A stretch of 64,000 bases of DNA from CAYGYG01 sp964354155 (GCA_964354155.1 CAYGYG010000011.1:29119-93118), one strand, 5' to 3'. Positions 1-9,501 are shown, numbered from the stretch's first letter. Notes: a model not told the origin generated them from the sequence alone. Program-made: numbers and translations.

Positions 1-1
1 A

Positions 2-661
2 AGAATGCTGCGAACCTGTGCCAGAGTCGCGCGTGCTTTCTCACCCGAGAACATCGCCGGCGCCTGCATCCTGGTAACCAGAACCGGTTCCCGGTTCCGC
101 GACATCGCGCGCTCGCCCCGAGAGAACCTGCTCTTGGTGCGCATTGCCGATAAACTCGACGGCTATCACATTCTATGGGGTGGAGCCGGCGCCGCGGCGC
201 GTCCAACCTCCGAGTTGGCGGCCCACGTCGGTATCCATTCCTACATGCGCCGTCACGGCCAGCCCCACCGGGCTGTCGTCCACACCCATCCCACCGAATT
301 GATCGTCTTGACCCATACGCACCGTTTCCAGAGTGAGCGGCGCTTGACAAGGATGGTTTGGTCAATGCACCCCGAGACCAAGATATTCATCGCCGACGGT
401 TTGGGTTACACGCGCTACATCATGCCCGGCAGCGACCGGCTGGCCCAGGCGACCATCGAAGAATTGAGCAACCACCGGTTGGTGCTCTGGGAGAAACATG
501 GCTGCATCGCCGTGGGCCCTGATGTCCTGGAGGCTTTCGACCTGATCGATACTGCCAACAAAGCCGCGCAGATCTACTTGATGTCCCGGGCCGCCGGACT
601 CCGGCCGGTCGGCCTCACGGCCCGGCAGCGGCGTGATCTGGCGCGTCACTTCCCGAAATGA
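2..661 (+). CDS. rhaD: Rhamnulose-1-phosphate aldolase, 5' end outside window
   Basis: Zinc-dependent class II aldolase that cleaves L-rhamnulose 1-phosphate into DHAP and lactaldehyde in the cytoplasm. The reading frame is open to the window edge and about 55 N-terminal residues of the roughly 274-residue family are missing, so the ATG at 5 is probably internal. Counting from that ATG, the catalytic Glu lies in RPTSE (E70), the zinc ligands are H93 and H95 in VVHTH, and H165 in LWEKHG. The stretches YHILWGG, PGSD..AQAT and FDLIDTA follow E. coli RhaD closely. The stop overlaps the rhaB start by 4 nt (ATGA), so the genes are probably translationally coupled. Family assignment is firm because of the co-linear match and the rha neighbours. 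Confidence 0.93.
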   Translation, partial: RMLRTCARVARAFSPENIAGACILVTRTGSRFRDIARSPRENLLLVRIADKLDGYHILWGGAGAAARPTSELAAHVGIHSYMRRHGQPHRAVVHTHPTELIVLTHTHRFQSERRLTRMVWSMHPETKIFIADGLGYTRYIMPGSDRLAQATIEELSNHRLVLWEKHGCIAVGPDVLEAFDLIDTANKAAQIYLMSRAAGLRPVGLTARQRRDLARHFPK

Positions 662-2166
662 AAAAGAGTAGCACGGCCGGACGGTACCTTGCCTTCGACC
701 TGGGTGCCGAAAGCGGACGGGCGATACTCGGGACTCTCACCGAACGGGGTTTGCTCAAAACTAAGCAGATCCACCGGTTTTCCAACCGCCCGCTTGATAT
801 CAACGGCCGCCTTCACTGGGATGTCCCCCGGCTCTACCGGAATATCATCAAGTCTCTCATCATGTGCCGGGTGGACCACGGCGGCATGCCGGATAGCATC
901 GGCGTCGATACGTGGGGAATCGACTTCGGACTGCTCGACCGGCATGGCCAGATGATCGGTTTGCCCCATGCGTATCGTGACGAGTACACCCAGGGGATGA
1001 TGGACGAGTTCTGTAAGATCATGCCCGCGGTCAAGCTTTATGAACTGACCGGTATCCAGATGCTGCCCATCAATACCGTGTTCCAGCTCTATTCGATGGT
1101 CAGGAGCAAAGACCCGCGCCTCGAGATCGCCCAGGACCTTCTCTTCATGCCCGACCTCTTGAACTACTTCCTGACCGGCGTCAAGAGATCCGAATTCACC
1201 GTGGCCACGACCTCTCAGCTTTTTAATCCCCGGCGCGGGACCTGGGAGAACAAAGTATTCGCCGCGCTCGGACTTAAATCCGAATTGATGCAGGAAATCG
1301 TGAAGCCCGGAACGATAATCGCCCCGCTCTCAGGGTCTTTCTGCCGGGCAACCCAGCTTGAGAAATGCCCGGTCGTCGCGGTGGCCAGTCATGACACCGC
1401 ATCGGCCGTCGCCGCCGTTCCGGTTCGGCACGCGCCGTACGCCTACATCAGTTCCGGCACATGGTCCTTGGTGGGCATCGAAACACCCCGGCCTATCATC
1501 GATGAGACTGCATTCGGATATAATATTACCAATGAAGGCGGGGTCGATGGGCGTTTCCGCGTCCTCAAGAATATCACCGGGCTTTGGCTGCTGCAGTCAT
1601 TTCGGAACGCGTGGCTTGATTTCGAGGAGTTGAGTTACCAGGCCCTGGTTGGCCTGGCACGCAAGGAACCAGCCTTCACCGCGGTGCTCGACGTCGACGA
1701 CCCGGTCTTCATCAACCCACCCAGTATGAGCCAGGCAATCGTAAGATACTGCAAAAGAACACGGCAACACGCGCCGCATCGAGCCGGACAGTTCGCAAGG
1801 GTGATTCTTGAGGGACTCGCACTTGCCTACCGCCAGACAATCCACGAGCTGGAACACGTCTCGGGCCAGACGGTGAAGGAGATTCATATTGTGGGGGGAG
1901 GTGCCCAGAACCGACTGCTTTGCCAATTCACCGCCGACGCAACCGGCCGTCTGGTTTTGGCTGGCCCGGTCGAGGCAACCGCGTTGGGGAATCTGTTGGT
2001 TCAGGCCATGGCTTTTAAGCAAATCAAGTCTCTGACCGAGCTCCGTCAGATCGTTGCCGATTCCTCGGTGATTGAACAGTTCGAGCCTAAGCCGGAATCG
2101 GGATGGATCGAGGCATCACAAAGGCTCAACCGCCTGAAGGAGCTTCGCAATGGCCAAACGCCGTAG
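658..2166 (+). CDS. rhaB: L-rhamnulokinase
   Basis: FGGY-family sugar kinase that phosphorylates L-rhamnulose with ATP, giving the RhaD substrate. At 502 residues it is the normal length. Visible features: N-terminal ATPase fold phosphate-1 motif AFDLGAESGR, substrate segment DTWGIDFGLLD, catalytic base Asp in VASHDTASA (D246), the SSGTWSL strand and the C-terminal adenosine motif IVGGGAQNRLL. These occur in the same order as in E. coli RhaB. The start ATG overlaps the rhaD stop by 4 nt, and its 3' end overlaps rhaA by 17 nt, so the three genes form one tight operon in the order D-B-A. No regulator (RhaS/RhaR) or transporter is in view; they may lie upstream of the window. Confidence 0.95.
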   Translation: MKKSSTAGRYLAFDLGAESGRAILGTLTERGLLKTKQIHRFSNRPLDINGRLHWDVPRLYRNIIKSLIMCRVDHGGMPDSIGVDTWGIDFGLLDRHGQMIGLPHAYRDEYTQGMMDEFCKIMPAVKLYELTGIQMLPINTVFQLYSMVRSKDPRLEIAQDLLFMPDLLNYFLTGVKRSEFTVATTSQLFNPRRGTWENKVFAALGLKSELMQEIVKPGTIIAPLSGSFCRATQLEKCPVVAVASHDTASAVAAVPVRHAPYAYISSGTWSLVGIETPRPIIDETAFGYNITNEGGVDGRFRVLKNITGLWLLQSFRNAWLDFEELSYQALVGLARKEPAFTAVLDVDDPVFINPPSMSQAIVRYCKRTRQHAPHRAGQFARVILEGLALAYRQTIHELEHVSGQTVKEIHIVGGGAQNRLLCQFTADATGRLVLAGPVEATALGNLLVQAMAFKQIKSLTELRQIVADSSVIEQFEPKPESGWIEASQRLNRLKELRNGQTP

Positions 2167-3439
2167 CAAGAGCGCGCCCGGGCCGATCGAGAAAGCCTAC
2201 CGCATGGCCCGCGACCGCTATGCACAGCTGGGCGTCGACACCGATAAGGCTTTACGCCGGCTGGCGACAAAACCGCTTTCCCTTCCGTGCTGGCTCGGCG
2301 ACGATGTGACCGGTTTTGACCGTTGCCGCGACCGGATCTCGGGCGGCATACAGCCGACCGGTTCCTGGCCGGGAAGGGCGCGGAATATCGATGAATTACG
2401 CCAGGACCTTGTGACGGCGCTGGCGCTGATTCCGGGGCGACACCGCGTCAATCTCCACGCGATGTATGGAGAATTCGGTGCCGCCCGGGTTGACCGGAAC
2501 AATCTTGAGGCCCGTCACTTTGAAGGCTGGGTCGAGTGGGCCAGGTCGCTGCGCATCGGCCTTGATTTCAACGCTACGTTGTTCTCGCACCCCCTGGCTG
2601 AATCCGGGTTCACGCTCAGCTCGCTCGATAAACGAATCAGGTCTTTCTGGATCGAACACGTCAAAGCCGCGCGGCGCATCGCTTCGAGTATCGGCCGGGC
2701 TTTGGGCACATACGCAATTCATAACCTCTGGATGCCGGACGGTATGAAAGATGCTTGCGTCGAACGCCTGCACCGCCGTTCGGTCCTCGAAGATTCTCTG
2801 GACCGCATCTACCGTGTACGATACCGCAGCCGGGATATCAAGGACGCATTGGAGGGTAAGCTGTTCGGGCTGGGCAGTGAAGGATTTGTCGTCGGGTCAA
2901 ATGAGTTCCATCTCGGCTACGCGATCACGCGCCGCCTCATGCCGTGCCTGGACCTGGGGCATTATCATCCGACCGAGAGCGTCGCCGACAAAATCTCATC
3001 GACCCTCGTCTTTTGTCGCGAGATCCTGCTTCACTTGAGCCGAGGTGTACGTTGGGACAGCGACCACGTAGTGACCTTTGATGATGCGGTCCGGGAGGTC
3101 GCCCTGGAAATCGTCCGCAGTGATGCCTGGAATCGGGTGCACATTGCCCTTGACTACTTTGATGCGTCAATCAACCGGATCGCTGCCTGGATTATCGGTG
3201 CGCACGCAACGTTGAAGGCCCTGCTCTTCGCCCTGCTGGAACCGGCGGCCCGGCTCAGAGAATGCGAACAGGCCGGCGACTATGGTCGACGGCTGATGCT
3301 GCTCGAACTGTCAAAGACCATGCCCTTCGGCGCGGTCTGGGACTACCACTGTTTGAACCATGACCTGCCTCCGGATCGAAGCTGGTTTGCGGTGGTCCAA
3401 GACTACGAAAGGCATGTTCTGAGCCGGCGGGGATGCTGA
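2150..3439 (+). CDS. rhaA: L-rhamnose isomerase
   Basis: Metal-dependent TIM-barrel isomerase converting L-rhamnose to L-rhamnulose, the first step of the pathway encoded here. At 429 residues it matches the usual length (about 420). Strongly conserved blocks run the whole length: GDDVTGF, GGIQPTG, GLDFNATLFSHPL, VGSNEFHLGYA, CLDLGHYHPTE, VRWDSDHVV and LDYFDASINRIAAW, including the metal-site Glu, Asp and His residues found in those blocks. One oddity is the N-terminal signature HCWQGDDV of enterobacterial enzymes, which reads PCWLGDDV here. The gene starts inside the 3' end of rhaB (17-nt overlap) and is the last of the rha operon. No terminator is obvious before the holA promoter. Confidence 0.94.
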   Translation: MAKRRSKSAPGPIEKAYRMARDRYAQLGVDTDKALRRLATKPLSLPCWLGDDVTGFDRCRDRISGGIQPTGSWPGRARNIDELRQDLVTALALIPGRHRVNLHAMYGEFGAARVDRNNLEARHFEGWVEWARSLRIGLDFNATLFSHPLAESGFTLSSLDKRIRSFWIEHVKAARRIASSIGRALGTYAIHNLWMPDGMKDACVERLHRRSVLEDSLDRIYRVRYRSRDIKDALEGKLFGLGSEGFVVGSNEFHLGYAITRRLMPCLDLGHYHPTESVADKISSTLVFCREILLHLSRGVRWDSDHVVTFDDAVREVALEIVRSDAWNRVHIALDYFDASINRIAAWIIGAHATLKALLFALLEPAARLRECEQAGDYGRRLMLLELSKTMPFGAVWDYHCLNHDLPPDRSWFAVVQDYERHVLSRRGC

Positions 3440-3471
3440 ACCGTCCGGCAACGTCAATTCGTCAAATTTCC

Positions 3472-3499
3472 TTGACTTAAGGCGAAATAAGTATAGAAT
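3472..3499 (+). promoter_or_regulatory. Sigma70-like promoter of holA, leaderless geometry
   Basis: TTGACT at 3472-3477, 16-bp spacer, TAGAAT at 3494-3499. The holA ATG follows after 6 nt with no Shine-Dalgarno sequence between, so the transcript would begin at or next to the start codon. Confidence 0.7.
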
Positions 3500-3505
3500 A
3501 TCGCT

Positions 3506-4402
3506 ATGATGGAAAAGGAAAAACTGGCAAATCGGATTGCGATTCTGAGTGCGGATTCGTACCGCGTGGACCTCGGAATCACCTCGGTCAAGCGCCGGCT
3601 TGGTGCCGATACCGCCGGCAAGTTCGAGACCAGTCAGTTCCGACCCGGCGACGCGCCGCTGGAAAAGATCATCGAGACGGCTCTGACATCTTCCTTTTTT
3701 GCCGCCGGGTGCATCACCATAATCCGCGATATCGACGATTACCTTGAATCCGAGCGTCAAACCTTGTCGACGGCCCTGATGAGCCTGCCGGCCGGGAATT
3801 ATGTCGTGCTCTCGGCAAGCAAACGGGAACACCTCAAGTCTTTCGACGGGTTCCAGATTATCGATGTCGACCGGGACGGCCCGGCGCCGGACGTGGCCAG
3901 AATTGTCCGGAACTGGTCAAAAGAGAATGACATCCGGCTCGACGATGATTTAGTGCAGTTCCTGGTCAGTCAATACAGGAATGATCCGTCCGTGCTGAGA
4001 ATGGAGTTGGCGAAGCTGGCCGATTTCGTCACCGAGAAGAAGAGCCTTACCCTCGACGACCTGCGGCAATTGACCTTTGACACGAGCGAGATCTCAACCT
4101 TTGATTTCACCCGTGCCCTTCGGGATCGGGACAACATAACCGCGCTGGCCAAGCTCCACGCGCTGCGCAGCTATGTGAAGCACCCGGCCCAGATCGTAGG
4201 CGCTGCGGCCACCCAGTTCATGTTCGGCCTGCGCGGTGCGGCGCCGGCCGCAGATCGAAGACCGGCCGCCTACGTAAGAGCGGGCCGGGAAGGCAGCGAG
4301 ATAATCGCCGGTATGGAAAAACTGTACCAGATCGACCGGAAGATCAAGGCGGGGACTAAATTTGCCTACGAGCACTTGGAACTTTTCATATTTGACCATT
4401 AG
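3506..4402 (+). CDS. holA: DNA polymerase III delta subunit
   Basis: Clamp-loader delta subunit that opens the beta sliding clamp during replication. The 298-residue protein is a little shorter than the common 330-345. It shows the divergent AAA+-like N-terminal region with SSFFAAGCITIIRDID (beta-clamp contact region), the middle segment FLVSQYRNDPSVLRMELAKL typical of HolA lid helices, and DTSEISTFDFTRAL, the family hallmark before the C-terminal collar domain (LHALRSYVKHPAQIVG). The ATG at 3506 is chosen because the promoter -10 box ends 6 nt earlier; ATG at 3509 is also possible. It begins a short operon with the coiled-coil gene at 4434 and probably leuS. The family is highly diverged, so the call rests on motif order. 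Confidence 0.82.
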   Translation: MMEKEKLANRIAILSADSYRVDLGITSVKRRLGADTAGKFETSQFRPGDAPLEKIIETALTSSFFAAGCITIIRDIDDYLESERQTLSTALMSLPAGNYVVLSASKREHLKSFDGFQIIDVDRDGPAPDVARIVRNWSKENDIRLDDDLVQFLVSQYRNDPSVLRMELAKLADFVTEKKSLTLDDLRQLTFDTSEISTFDFTRALRDRDNITALAKLHALRSYVKHPAQIVGAAATQFMFGLRGAAPAADRRPAAYVRAGREGSEIIAGMEKLYQIDRKIKAGTKFAYEHLELFIFDH

Positions 4403-4433
4403 ATGAATAGAGCCTTCCGTAAAAGGAGTTAAA

Positions 4434-5315
4434 ATGGAAGACCAACTGAAGGACGTAAAGAGACTGGAACATCAGCGTAATGAACTCCTGGCGAAGCTGA
4501 AACTGGTCGAAGAAAAGAAAGATACGGTGAAACCAGCCGTCTTCGAAAAAGTCAAACGCGATTACGATGACAAGATTGCCGCGGTGACCCGCGAACTGCT
4601 CGGCAAGAAGGAGTATGTCGAGCAAGAACTAAAGACGGTTGAAAGCGATCGCAAGAAGTACTCGTCCTTGAAAGAAGGGATCGAAACCGAACTGGAAGAG
4701 CTTGAGCTGCGGTACTCGATCGGGGAACACGACGATGATACTTTCAAGCAAATGGAGCGCGAGCTTCGTCATAAGCTGACTGAAGCCGAAAAAGGAATCA
4801 AATCGGTCACCGAGCGTACTGCTTGGATGCAAGATCTACTGAGCTTGAAAGGAGCCGCCGAGCCCACGACGATCCTCGGCGAGGAGAAGGCCGAAGAAAT
4901 CATCCCAACCAGGGAAGAAGTATTTAAGGAGGAGCCGAAGCTCGAGCCGGAAGCCCAGGCAGAACCCGAAGAAAAGCACGAAGAAAAACCCGAAGAAAAG
5001 TCCGGGGAAGAAGTTCCCGCGGCCGAGCCCAAGAAAGAGGAGAAGTTCAAGTTTGAGGATTTCTTTGCCGAGTTGAAAGGCGGCCCCAAGAAGGCCGCCG
5101 AGGAACCTCCCGCCAAGCCCGAGCCCCCGGTCGAGGAGCCGAAATCCGATCTCGCCAAAGACCTCGAAATCGAAGAGCACATTTTCAGCAAGCAGGATGC
5201 ATTTCGTGAACAGCCCAAGAAGATAGTTTGCCCGAAATGCGGTTTTGACAACAACCCGGACTCCTGGTACTGTGAAAAGTGCGGTGCCGAAATCCTGCAG
5301 GAGTCAGGTAAGTGA
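4434..5315 (+). CDS. Coiled-coil, acidic-linker, zinc-ribbon protein
   Basis: Unrecognised 293-residue protein with three visible parts. Residues 1-130 are strongly heptad-like and charged, predicted long coiled coil (EDQLKDVKRLEHQRNELL onward). Residues about 155-250 are a low-complexity acidic/proline linker with repeated PEEK/PEEKSGE units. Residues about 263-285 form a zinc ribbon, CPKCGFDNNPDSWYCEKCG, with two CxxC knuckles. No signal peptide, so cytoplasmic. The start follows a clear Shine-Dalgarno (AAAAGGAG) 5 nt upstream, 31 nt after holA. Coiled coil plus terminal zinc ribbon suggests a scaffold or nucleic-acid/protein-binding role, but no function can be assigned. The linker composition would misalign in searches; the ribbon is the informative part. 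Confidence 0.75.
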   Translation: MEDQLKDVKRLEHQRNELLAKLKLVEEKKDTVKPAVFEKVKRDYDDKIAAVTRELLGKKEYVEQELKTVESDRKKYSSLKEGIETELEELELRYSIGEHDDDTFKQMERELRHKLTEAEKGIKSVTERTAWMQDLLSLKGAAEPTTILGEEKAEEIIPTREEVFKEEPKLEPEAQAEPEEKHEEKPEEKSGEEVPAAEPKKEEKFKFEDFFAELKGGPKKAAEEPPAKPEPPVEEPKSDLAKDLEIEEHIFSKQDAFREQPKKIVCPKCGFDNNPDSWYCEKCGAEILQESGK

Positions 5316-5379
5316 GGCTGAGATTTTAGTCGCGCAACGCTGAGCGCGATCACATCTTTGTCGGCCGAAAGGAAAACAC

Positions 5380-7839
5380 GTGTTGGACTTCCCCGCAAAA
5401 GACATCGAGAACAAGTGGCTCGAGTACTGGGAAGAAAAAGGTCTGTTCCGCACCAACGACCCGCCCGGCAAAAAATTCTACAACCTGATGATGTTCATCT
5501 ATCCGTCAGGCGACCTGCACATGGGCCACTGCCGGAACTACGTCATCGGCGATGTCCTGTTCCGCTTCCTCAAGCGCCGCGGCTTTGATGTGCTTCATCC
5601 TTTCGGCTGGGACGCGTTCGGTCTGCCCGCCGAAAATGCTGCCATCGAGCGAGGAGTCCACCCCTACCGGTGGACGATGGAAAATATCAACACCTCCCGC
5701 GCGACGATCCGCAAGGTTGGCATCGGCTATGATTGGGCGCGTGAGGTCGTCACTTGCGAACCGGACTATTACCGTTGGACCCAATGGATGTTCCTCCTGA
5801 TGTACCGGAAAGGGCTCGCCTATCGCCAGGAGGGATACGTAAACTGGTGTCCCGGCTGCCAGACGGTTCTTGCCAATGAGCAAGTCGTTGAAGGAGCATG
5901 CGAACGTTGCGATGCTCCGATTGAGAAAAGGCAACTGGCGCAGTGGTACTTAAGGATCACGGCCTATGCCGAGCGACTGCTCGACGGTCTGGACCGGCTC
6001 GATCTCTGGCCGGACAATGTCCGAACGATGCAACGCAACTGGATCGGCCGCAGTGAAGGCTGTGACATCGAATTTTCGGTCGAGGGAATGGATCGAAAGA
6101 TCAAGGTCTTTACGACCCGACCCGACACCATCTACGGCGTCACTTTCATAAGTATCGCGCCCGAGAATCTCCTCGTTGAGGAACTGATCCGCGGGCAGCC
6201 GGCCGGGGCCGAGGTCCGTGCGTATGTCGATCGCGCGATCCGAACACCAGAGATGGTTCGGTCGGCCGCCGAGCGACCTAAGGATGGGATCTTCACGGGT
6301 CGCCATGCGGTCAACCCCTTGAGCGGGGAGAAGGTGCCGATCTTTGTCGCCGACTACGTCCTTGCCGGGTACGGTTCCGGGATTGTCATGGGCGTGCCGG
6401 CCCACGACCAGCGTGATTTTGAATTCGCCAAGAAATACGGTCTGCCGATCAAGGTTGTCATCAACCCTCCCGGCGGCAGGCTTGATCCCAAGACGATGTC
6501 CGAGGCCTATGTCGATCAGGGCACGATGACTAATTCCGGTCCCTTCGACGGCCTCGATTCGCCGCCGGGGATCGCGCGCGTCACCCAGCACCTGCAGGAA
6601 ACCGGACGGGGCGGACCGACGATCACTTACCGGCTCCGGGATTGGCTGATTTCGCGCCAGCGTTATTGGGGTGCGCCGATTCCTATGGTCTATTGCAAGA
6701 CGTGCGGCGTCGTTCCGGTGCCGGAAGAACAGCTGCCGGTACTGCTGCCGCCTGACGTAAAAGACTACCTGCCCAAGGGACAGTCGCCCCTGGCCGCGGT
6801 GCCGGGATTCGTCGAGACCCGTTGCCCGGCGTGCGGGGGAGAGGGCCGGCGCGAGACCGACACAATGGATACCTTCATATGCTCGTCCTGGTATTTCTTG
6901 AGGTACTTGGATCCTACGAATCGGAAGGAGTTCTGCCGGAAAGAACATGCGGATCACTGGCTGCCGATTGACCAATACATCGGGGGCATAACCCACGCCA
7001 CCGGCCACCTCATCTATTTCCGCTTCTTCACCAAAGTCCTCTTTGACGCAGGGTTTGTCGGAGTCGACGAGCCGGCCCAGAGGCTCTTCACCCAGGGCAT
7101 GGTGCTGAAAGGCGGAACGGCCATGTCGAAATCAAAAGGCAACATTGTCGCGCTCGGGCCCTTCGTCGACGAGCACGGCTCGGACACGGCGCGCATCACG
7201 ATTCTCTTTGCGGCACCGCCCGAAAAATCAATGGAATGGTCTGACGAAGGTGTCGCCGGGGCCCAGCGTTTCCTCAATCGAGTCTATCGCCTGGTGATTG
7301 ACCACACTGATGCGTTGCGCACCGCGGATGCCTCGACCGCGGCCGTGCTATCCGCCGGCGATCGGGCCCTCTATGTCAAGATCAATCAAACCATCAGGAA
7401 AGTAACCGAAGACATTCAAGCATTCAAGTTCAACACCGCCCTCGCGGCCCTGATGGAGCTCCTCAATGAGCTGTACAAGGCGGCCCAACGCGAATCCCCC
7501 GTATTCATCCACGGCACAAGATGTCTGGTTCAGCTCCTGTCTCCGCTTGCTCCCTTCCTGGCCGACGAGGCCTGGTCAAAGATCGGCGGTCCGGGCAGCC
7601 TGCTGGAACAGCCATGGCCCGGGTACGATGAGCAAGCCCTGACTCATGACATGCAGACGGTCGTCGTCCAGATCAACGGTCGGATCCGTTCCAAACTCGA
7701 AGTACCGGCAACGGTCACTGAAGCCGATATCAGAGAGCTGGCACTCCACGATGAGATAGTGATCCTCTACACAAAAGGCAAGACGATCAAGAAAATCGTC
7801 TATGTGCCGACGCGCCTGCTTTCCATCGCCACTGACTAG
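5380..7839 (+). CDS. leuS: Leucyl-tRNA synthetase
   Basis: Class I aminoacyl-tRNA synthetase charging tRNA-Leu. At 819 residues it is full length. The HIGH signature appears as HMGH (residues 47-50), the zinc-binding insert has two CxxC pairs near residues 159-180 (CPGC, CERC), and the CP1 editing domain carries TTRPDTIYG and GVPAHDQRD, including the conserved Asp used in hydrolysis of mischarged tRNA. A second Cys4 cluster (CKTC, CPAC) lies near 440-490, and the KMSKS loop reads AMSKS at 581-585. The start is GTG at 5380 after AAAGGAAAA; no ATG fits the N terminus. The stop codon directly abuts the ATG of the next gene. Confidence 0.97.
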   Translation: MLDFPAKDIENKWLEYWEEKGLFRTNDPPGKKFYNLMMFIYPSGDLHMGHCRNYVIGDVLFRFLKRRGFDVLHPFGWDAFGLPAENAAIERGVHPYRWTMENINTSRATIRKVGIGYDWAREVVTCEPDYYRWTQWMFLLMYRKGLAYRQEGYVNWCPGCQTVLANEQVVEGACERCDAPIEKRQLAQWYLRITAYAERLLDGLDRLDLWPDNVRTMQRNWIGRSEGCDIEFSVEGMDRKIKVFTTRPDTIYGVTFISIAPENLLVEELIRGQPAGAEVRAYVDRAIRTPEMVRSAAERPKDGIFTGRHAVNPLSGEKVPIFVADYVLAGYGSGIVMGVPAHDQRDFEFAKKYGLPIKVVINPPGGRLDPKTMSEAYVDQGTMTNSGPFDGLDSPPGIARVTQHLQETGRGGPTITYRLRDWLISRQRYWGAPIPMVYCKTCGVVPVPEEQLPVLLPPDVKDYLPKGQSPLAAVPGFVETRCPACGGEGRRETDTMDTFICSSWYFLRYLDPTNRKEFCRKEHADHWLPIDQYIGGITHATGHLIYFRFFTKVLFDAGFVGVDEPAQRLFTQGMVLKGGTAMSKSKGNIVALGPFVDEHGSDTARITILFAAPPEKSMEWSDEGVAGAQRFLNRVYRLVIDHTDALRTADASTAAVLSAGDRALYVKINQTIRKVTEDIQAFKFNTALAALMELLNELYKAAQRESPVFIHGTRCLVQLLSPLAPFLADEAWSKIGGPGSLLEQPWPGYDEQALTHDMQTVVVQINGRIRSKLEVPATVTEADIRELALHDEIVILYTKGKTIKKIVYVPTRLLSIATD

Positions 7840-9501
7840 ATGAAGCACATTGTCGCCGGCCTGATGCTCTTGTGCCTGGCCGCCCAGGGCAACGAAGTAG
7901 TTGAGCTTCAGATACTGCACACCAACGATATTCACGGCGTGATCTTTCCGTCACTTGATCTTGGCGACCCCGGTGTTCCGAAGCCCGTCTACGGCGGTTT
8001 TGCACGCCTTGCCTGGCTGGTCAGGCAGCAGCGCCGGACTTGTCCGGCCACGCTTCTGCTCGACGCCGGTGACTTCTTCTGCGGTTCCCCCGAAGGCAAC
8101 GCCAGTCAGGGCGCACATCTCGTGAAGCTGATGAACAACATCGGCTATGATGCGGTGGCGCTGGGCAATCACGATTTCGCCCACGGTGCCGACAACCTTG
8201 AGAGGCTCGCCCGGCTCGCCGAGTTTCCCTTACTATCGGCCAACCTCCACAATGCCTATACCGGAGACCGCGTCAGCTTCGCCCGCTCCTGCGTCATCCT
8301 TGAGCTCGGCAAGACAAAAATCGGCATTATCGGCCTAACGCCGTCATCGACCGAGAAACTCGCGACCGCCAAACAGATTGCCGGCCTTGCCTTCTCCGAC
8401 GAACGTGACGCACTGGAGAAGTACGTCAAAGAGGCCAAGCGTCAGGGCGCGAAATTGCTGATCGTATTGAGTCACCTCGGCTCAAGGAGAGACCTGGAAC
8501 TGGCCGCCGACTTTCCCGTCGTCGACCTTTTTATCGGCGGTCACGATCATGTCATCCTTGAACCGGCCCGAAGGATAGGGGAGAAGACCTACGTTGCCCA
8601 GGTTGGCACGAAGGGCCAACGTCTCGGTATCATCCGAATCAAGTACGATCCCACCAGGGAAAAAATCCTCGAAATGGTCTCAATCGCCCGAAATGTCACA
8701 CAAGATCTGCCGGTTGATTCTTCAACGGCCGAAGCGGTGCGCCGTCTTGCCGAACCCGGGTTCGACACCGCCATCGGCCGCAGTGACCGGCATCTTACGA
8801 TCAGTGAAATCGGTTACTGGGTCAATGACCTGCTGCGTACCCACTTTGATGCCGACGTCGCCTTCTTGCCGCGCGGCACAATCCGCGACGAACTGGATTC
8901 GGGGACCATTACGCGGCGCGAGATCTACTCCCTTGCACCCTTTGAAGATCGCGTTTATCTGATGCAGGTGGAAAGGGAGCGGCTGCAGGAGCTGGTCGAA
9001 GCCGAACTCGGTTTTCGCGATGCCGAATTCCCGATCTCCGGGCCTGAAATCGTCTACGATCCGACCTGGGCGGCCGGGGGTAAAATCGTTGATTTGAAGG
9101 TCGCGGCCGCCAAACCAATACTGAAAGTCGTTACCACGGAATACTATGTACTGAAGAAAAAGCCGGGCAGTATACCCGGGGTCAGCGGCATCGCCGCCAC
9201 GGACTTGACCGTCGACCAAGTACTGGCTCAGGCACTGGCAAGCAATCCGTGTCTTGCTTACCGGGCAAAGCCGGTTTATACGATGCAGAAAACAGCCCGT
9301 CCCAAGACCTTGCTGGTGAATGTCAACAAAGCTGACCAACGCGAGCTCGTGGCTCTGCCGATGATTGGTCCGACCCTGGCCAAGCGTATCATTGAATACC
9401 GGACTAAATACGGCCCGTTCCGGTCGCTTGAAGACTTGAAGAAGGTCAAAGGCATCGGCAATGCCCTGGTTGAGAAGATAAGAGTGTTGATAGAATTCTG
9501 A
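7840..9501 (+). CDS. Secreted 5'-nucleotidase/UshA-type phosphoesterase with C-terminal helix-hairpin-helix
   Basis: Binuclear-metal phosphoesterase predicted to hydrolyse extracytoplasmic nucleotides or related phosphate esters. Residues 1-18 look like a signal peptide (MKHIVAGLMLLCLAAQG). The metallophosphatase domain (about 20-280) has the motif series HTNDIHG, DAGDFF, GNHDFAHG, VLSHLG and GGHDH. The 5'-nucleotidase C-terminal substrate domain follows (about 295-470, IGRSDRHLTISEIGYWVNDLLR..). Residues about 492-553 are a ComEA/T2SK-like helix-hairpin-helix pair (VNVNKADQRELVALPMIGP.., VKGIGNALVEKI), normally a DNA-binding module. The gene starts immediately after the leuS stop. The fusion of nucleotidase and HhH is unusual and suggests use of extracellular DNA, but that is inference. 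Confidence 0.9.
   Translation: MKHIVAGLMLLCLAAQGNEVVELQILHTNDIHGVIFPSLDLGDPGVPKPVYGGFARLAWLVRQQRRTCPATLLLDAGDFFCGSPEGNASQGAHLVKLMNNIGYDAVALGNHDFAHGADNLERLARLAEFPLLSANLHNAYTGDRVSFARSCVILELGKTKIGIIGLTPSSTEKLATAKQIAGLAFSDERDALEKYVKEAKRQGAKLLIVLSHLGSRRDLELAADFPVVDLFIGGHDHVILEPARRIGEKTYVAQVGTKGQRLGIIRIKYDPTREKILEMVSIARNVTQDLPVDSSTAEAVRRLAEPGFDTAIGRSDRHLTISEIGYWVNDLLRTHFDADVAFLPRGTIRDELDSGTITRREIYSLAPFEDRVYLMQVERERLQELVEAELGFRDAEFPISGPEIVYDPTWAAGGKIVDLKVAAAKPILKVVTTEYYVLKKKPGSIPGVSGIAATDLTVDQVLAQALASNPCLAYRAKPVYTMQKTARPKTLLVNVNKADQRELVALPMIGPTLAKRIIEYRTKYGPFRSLEDLKKVKGIGNALVEKIRVLIEF

Noticed and set aside
5950..7008. Long antisense frame opposite leuS
   Set aside because: A GC-bias mirror frame; composition is Arg/Asp/Gly rich and no family resemblance.
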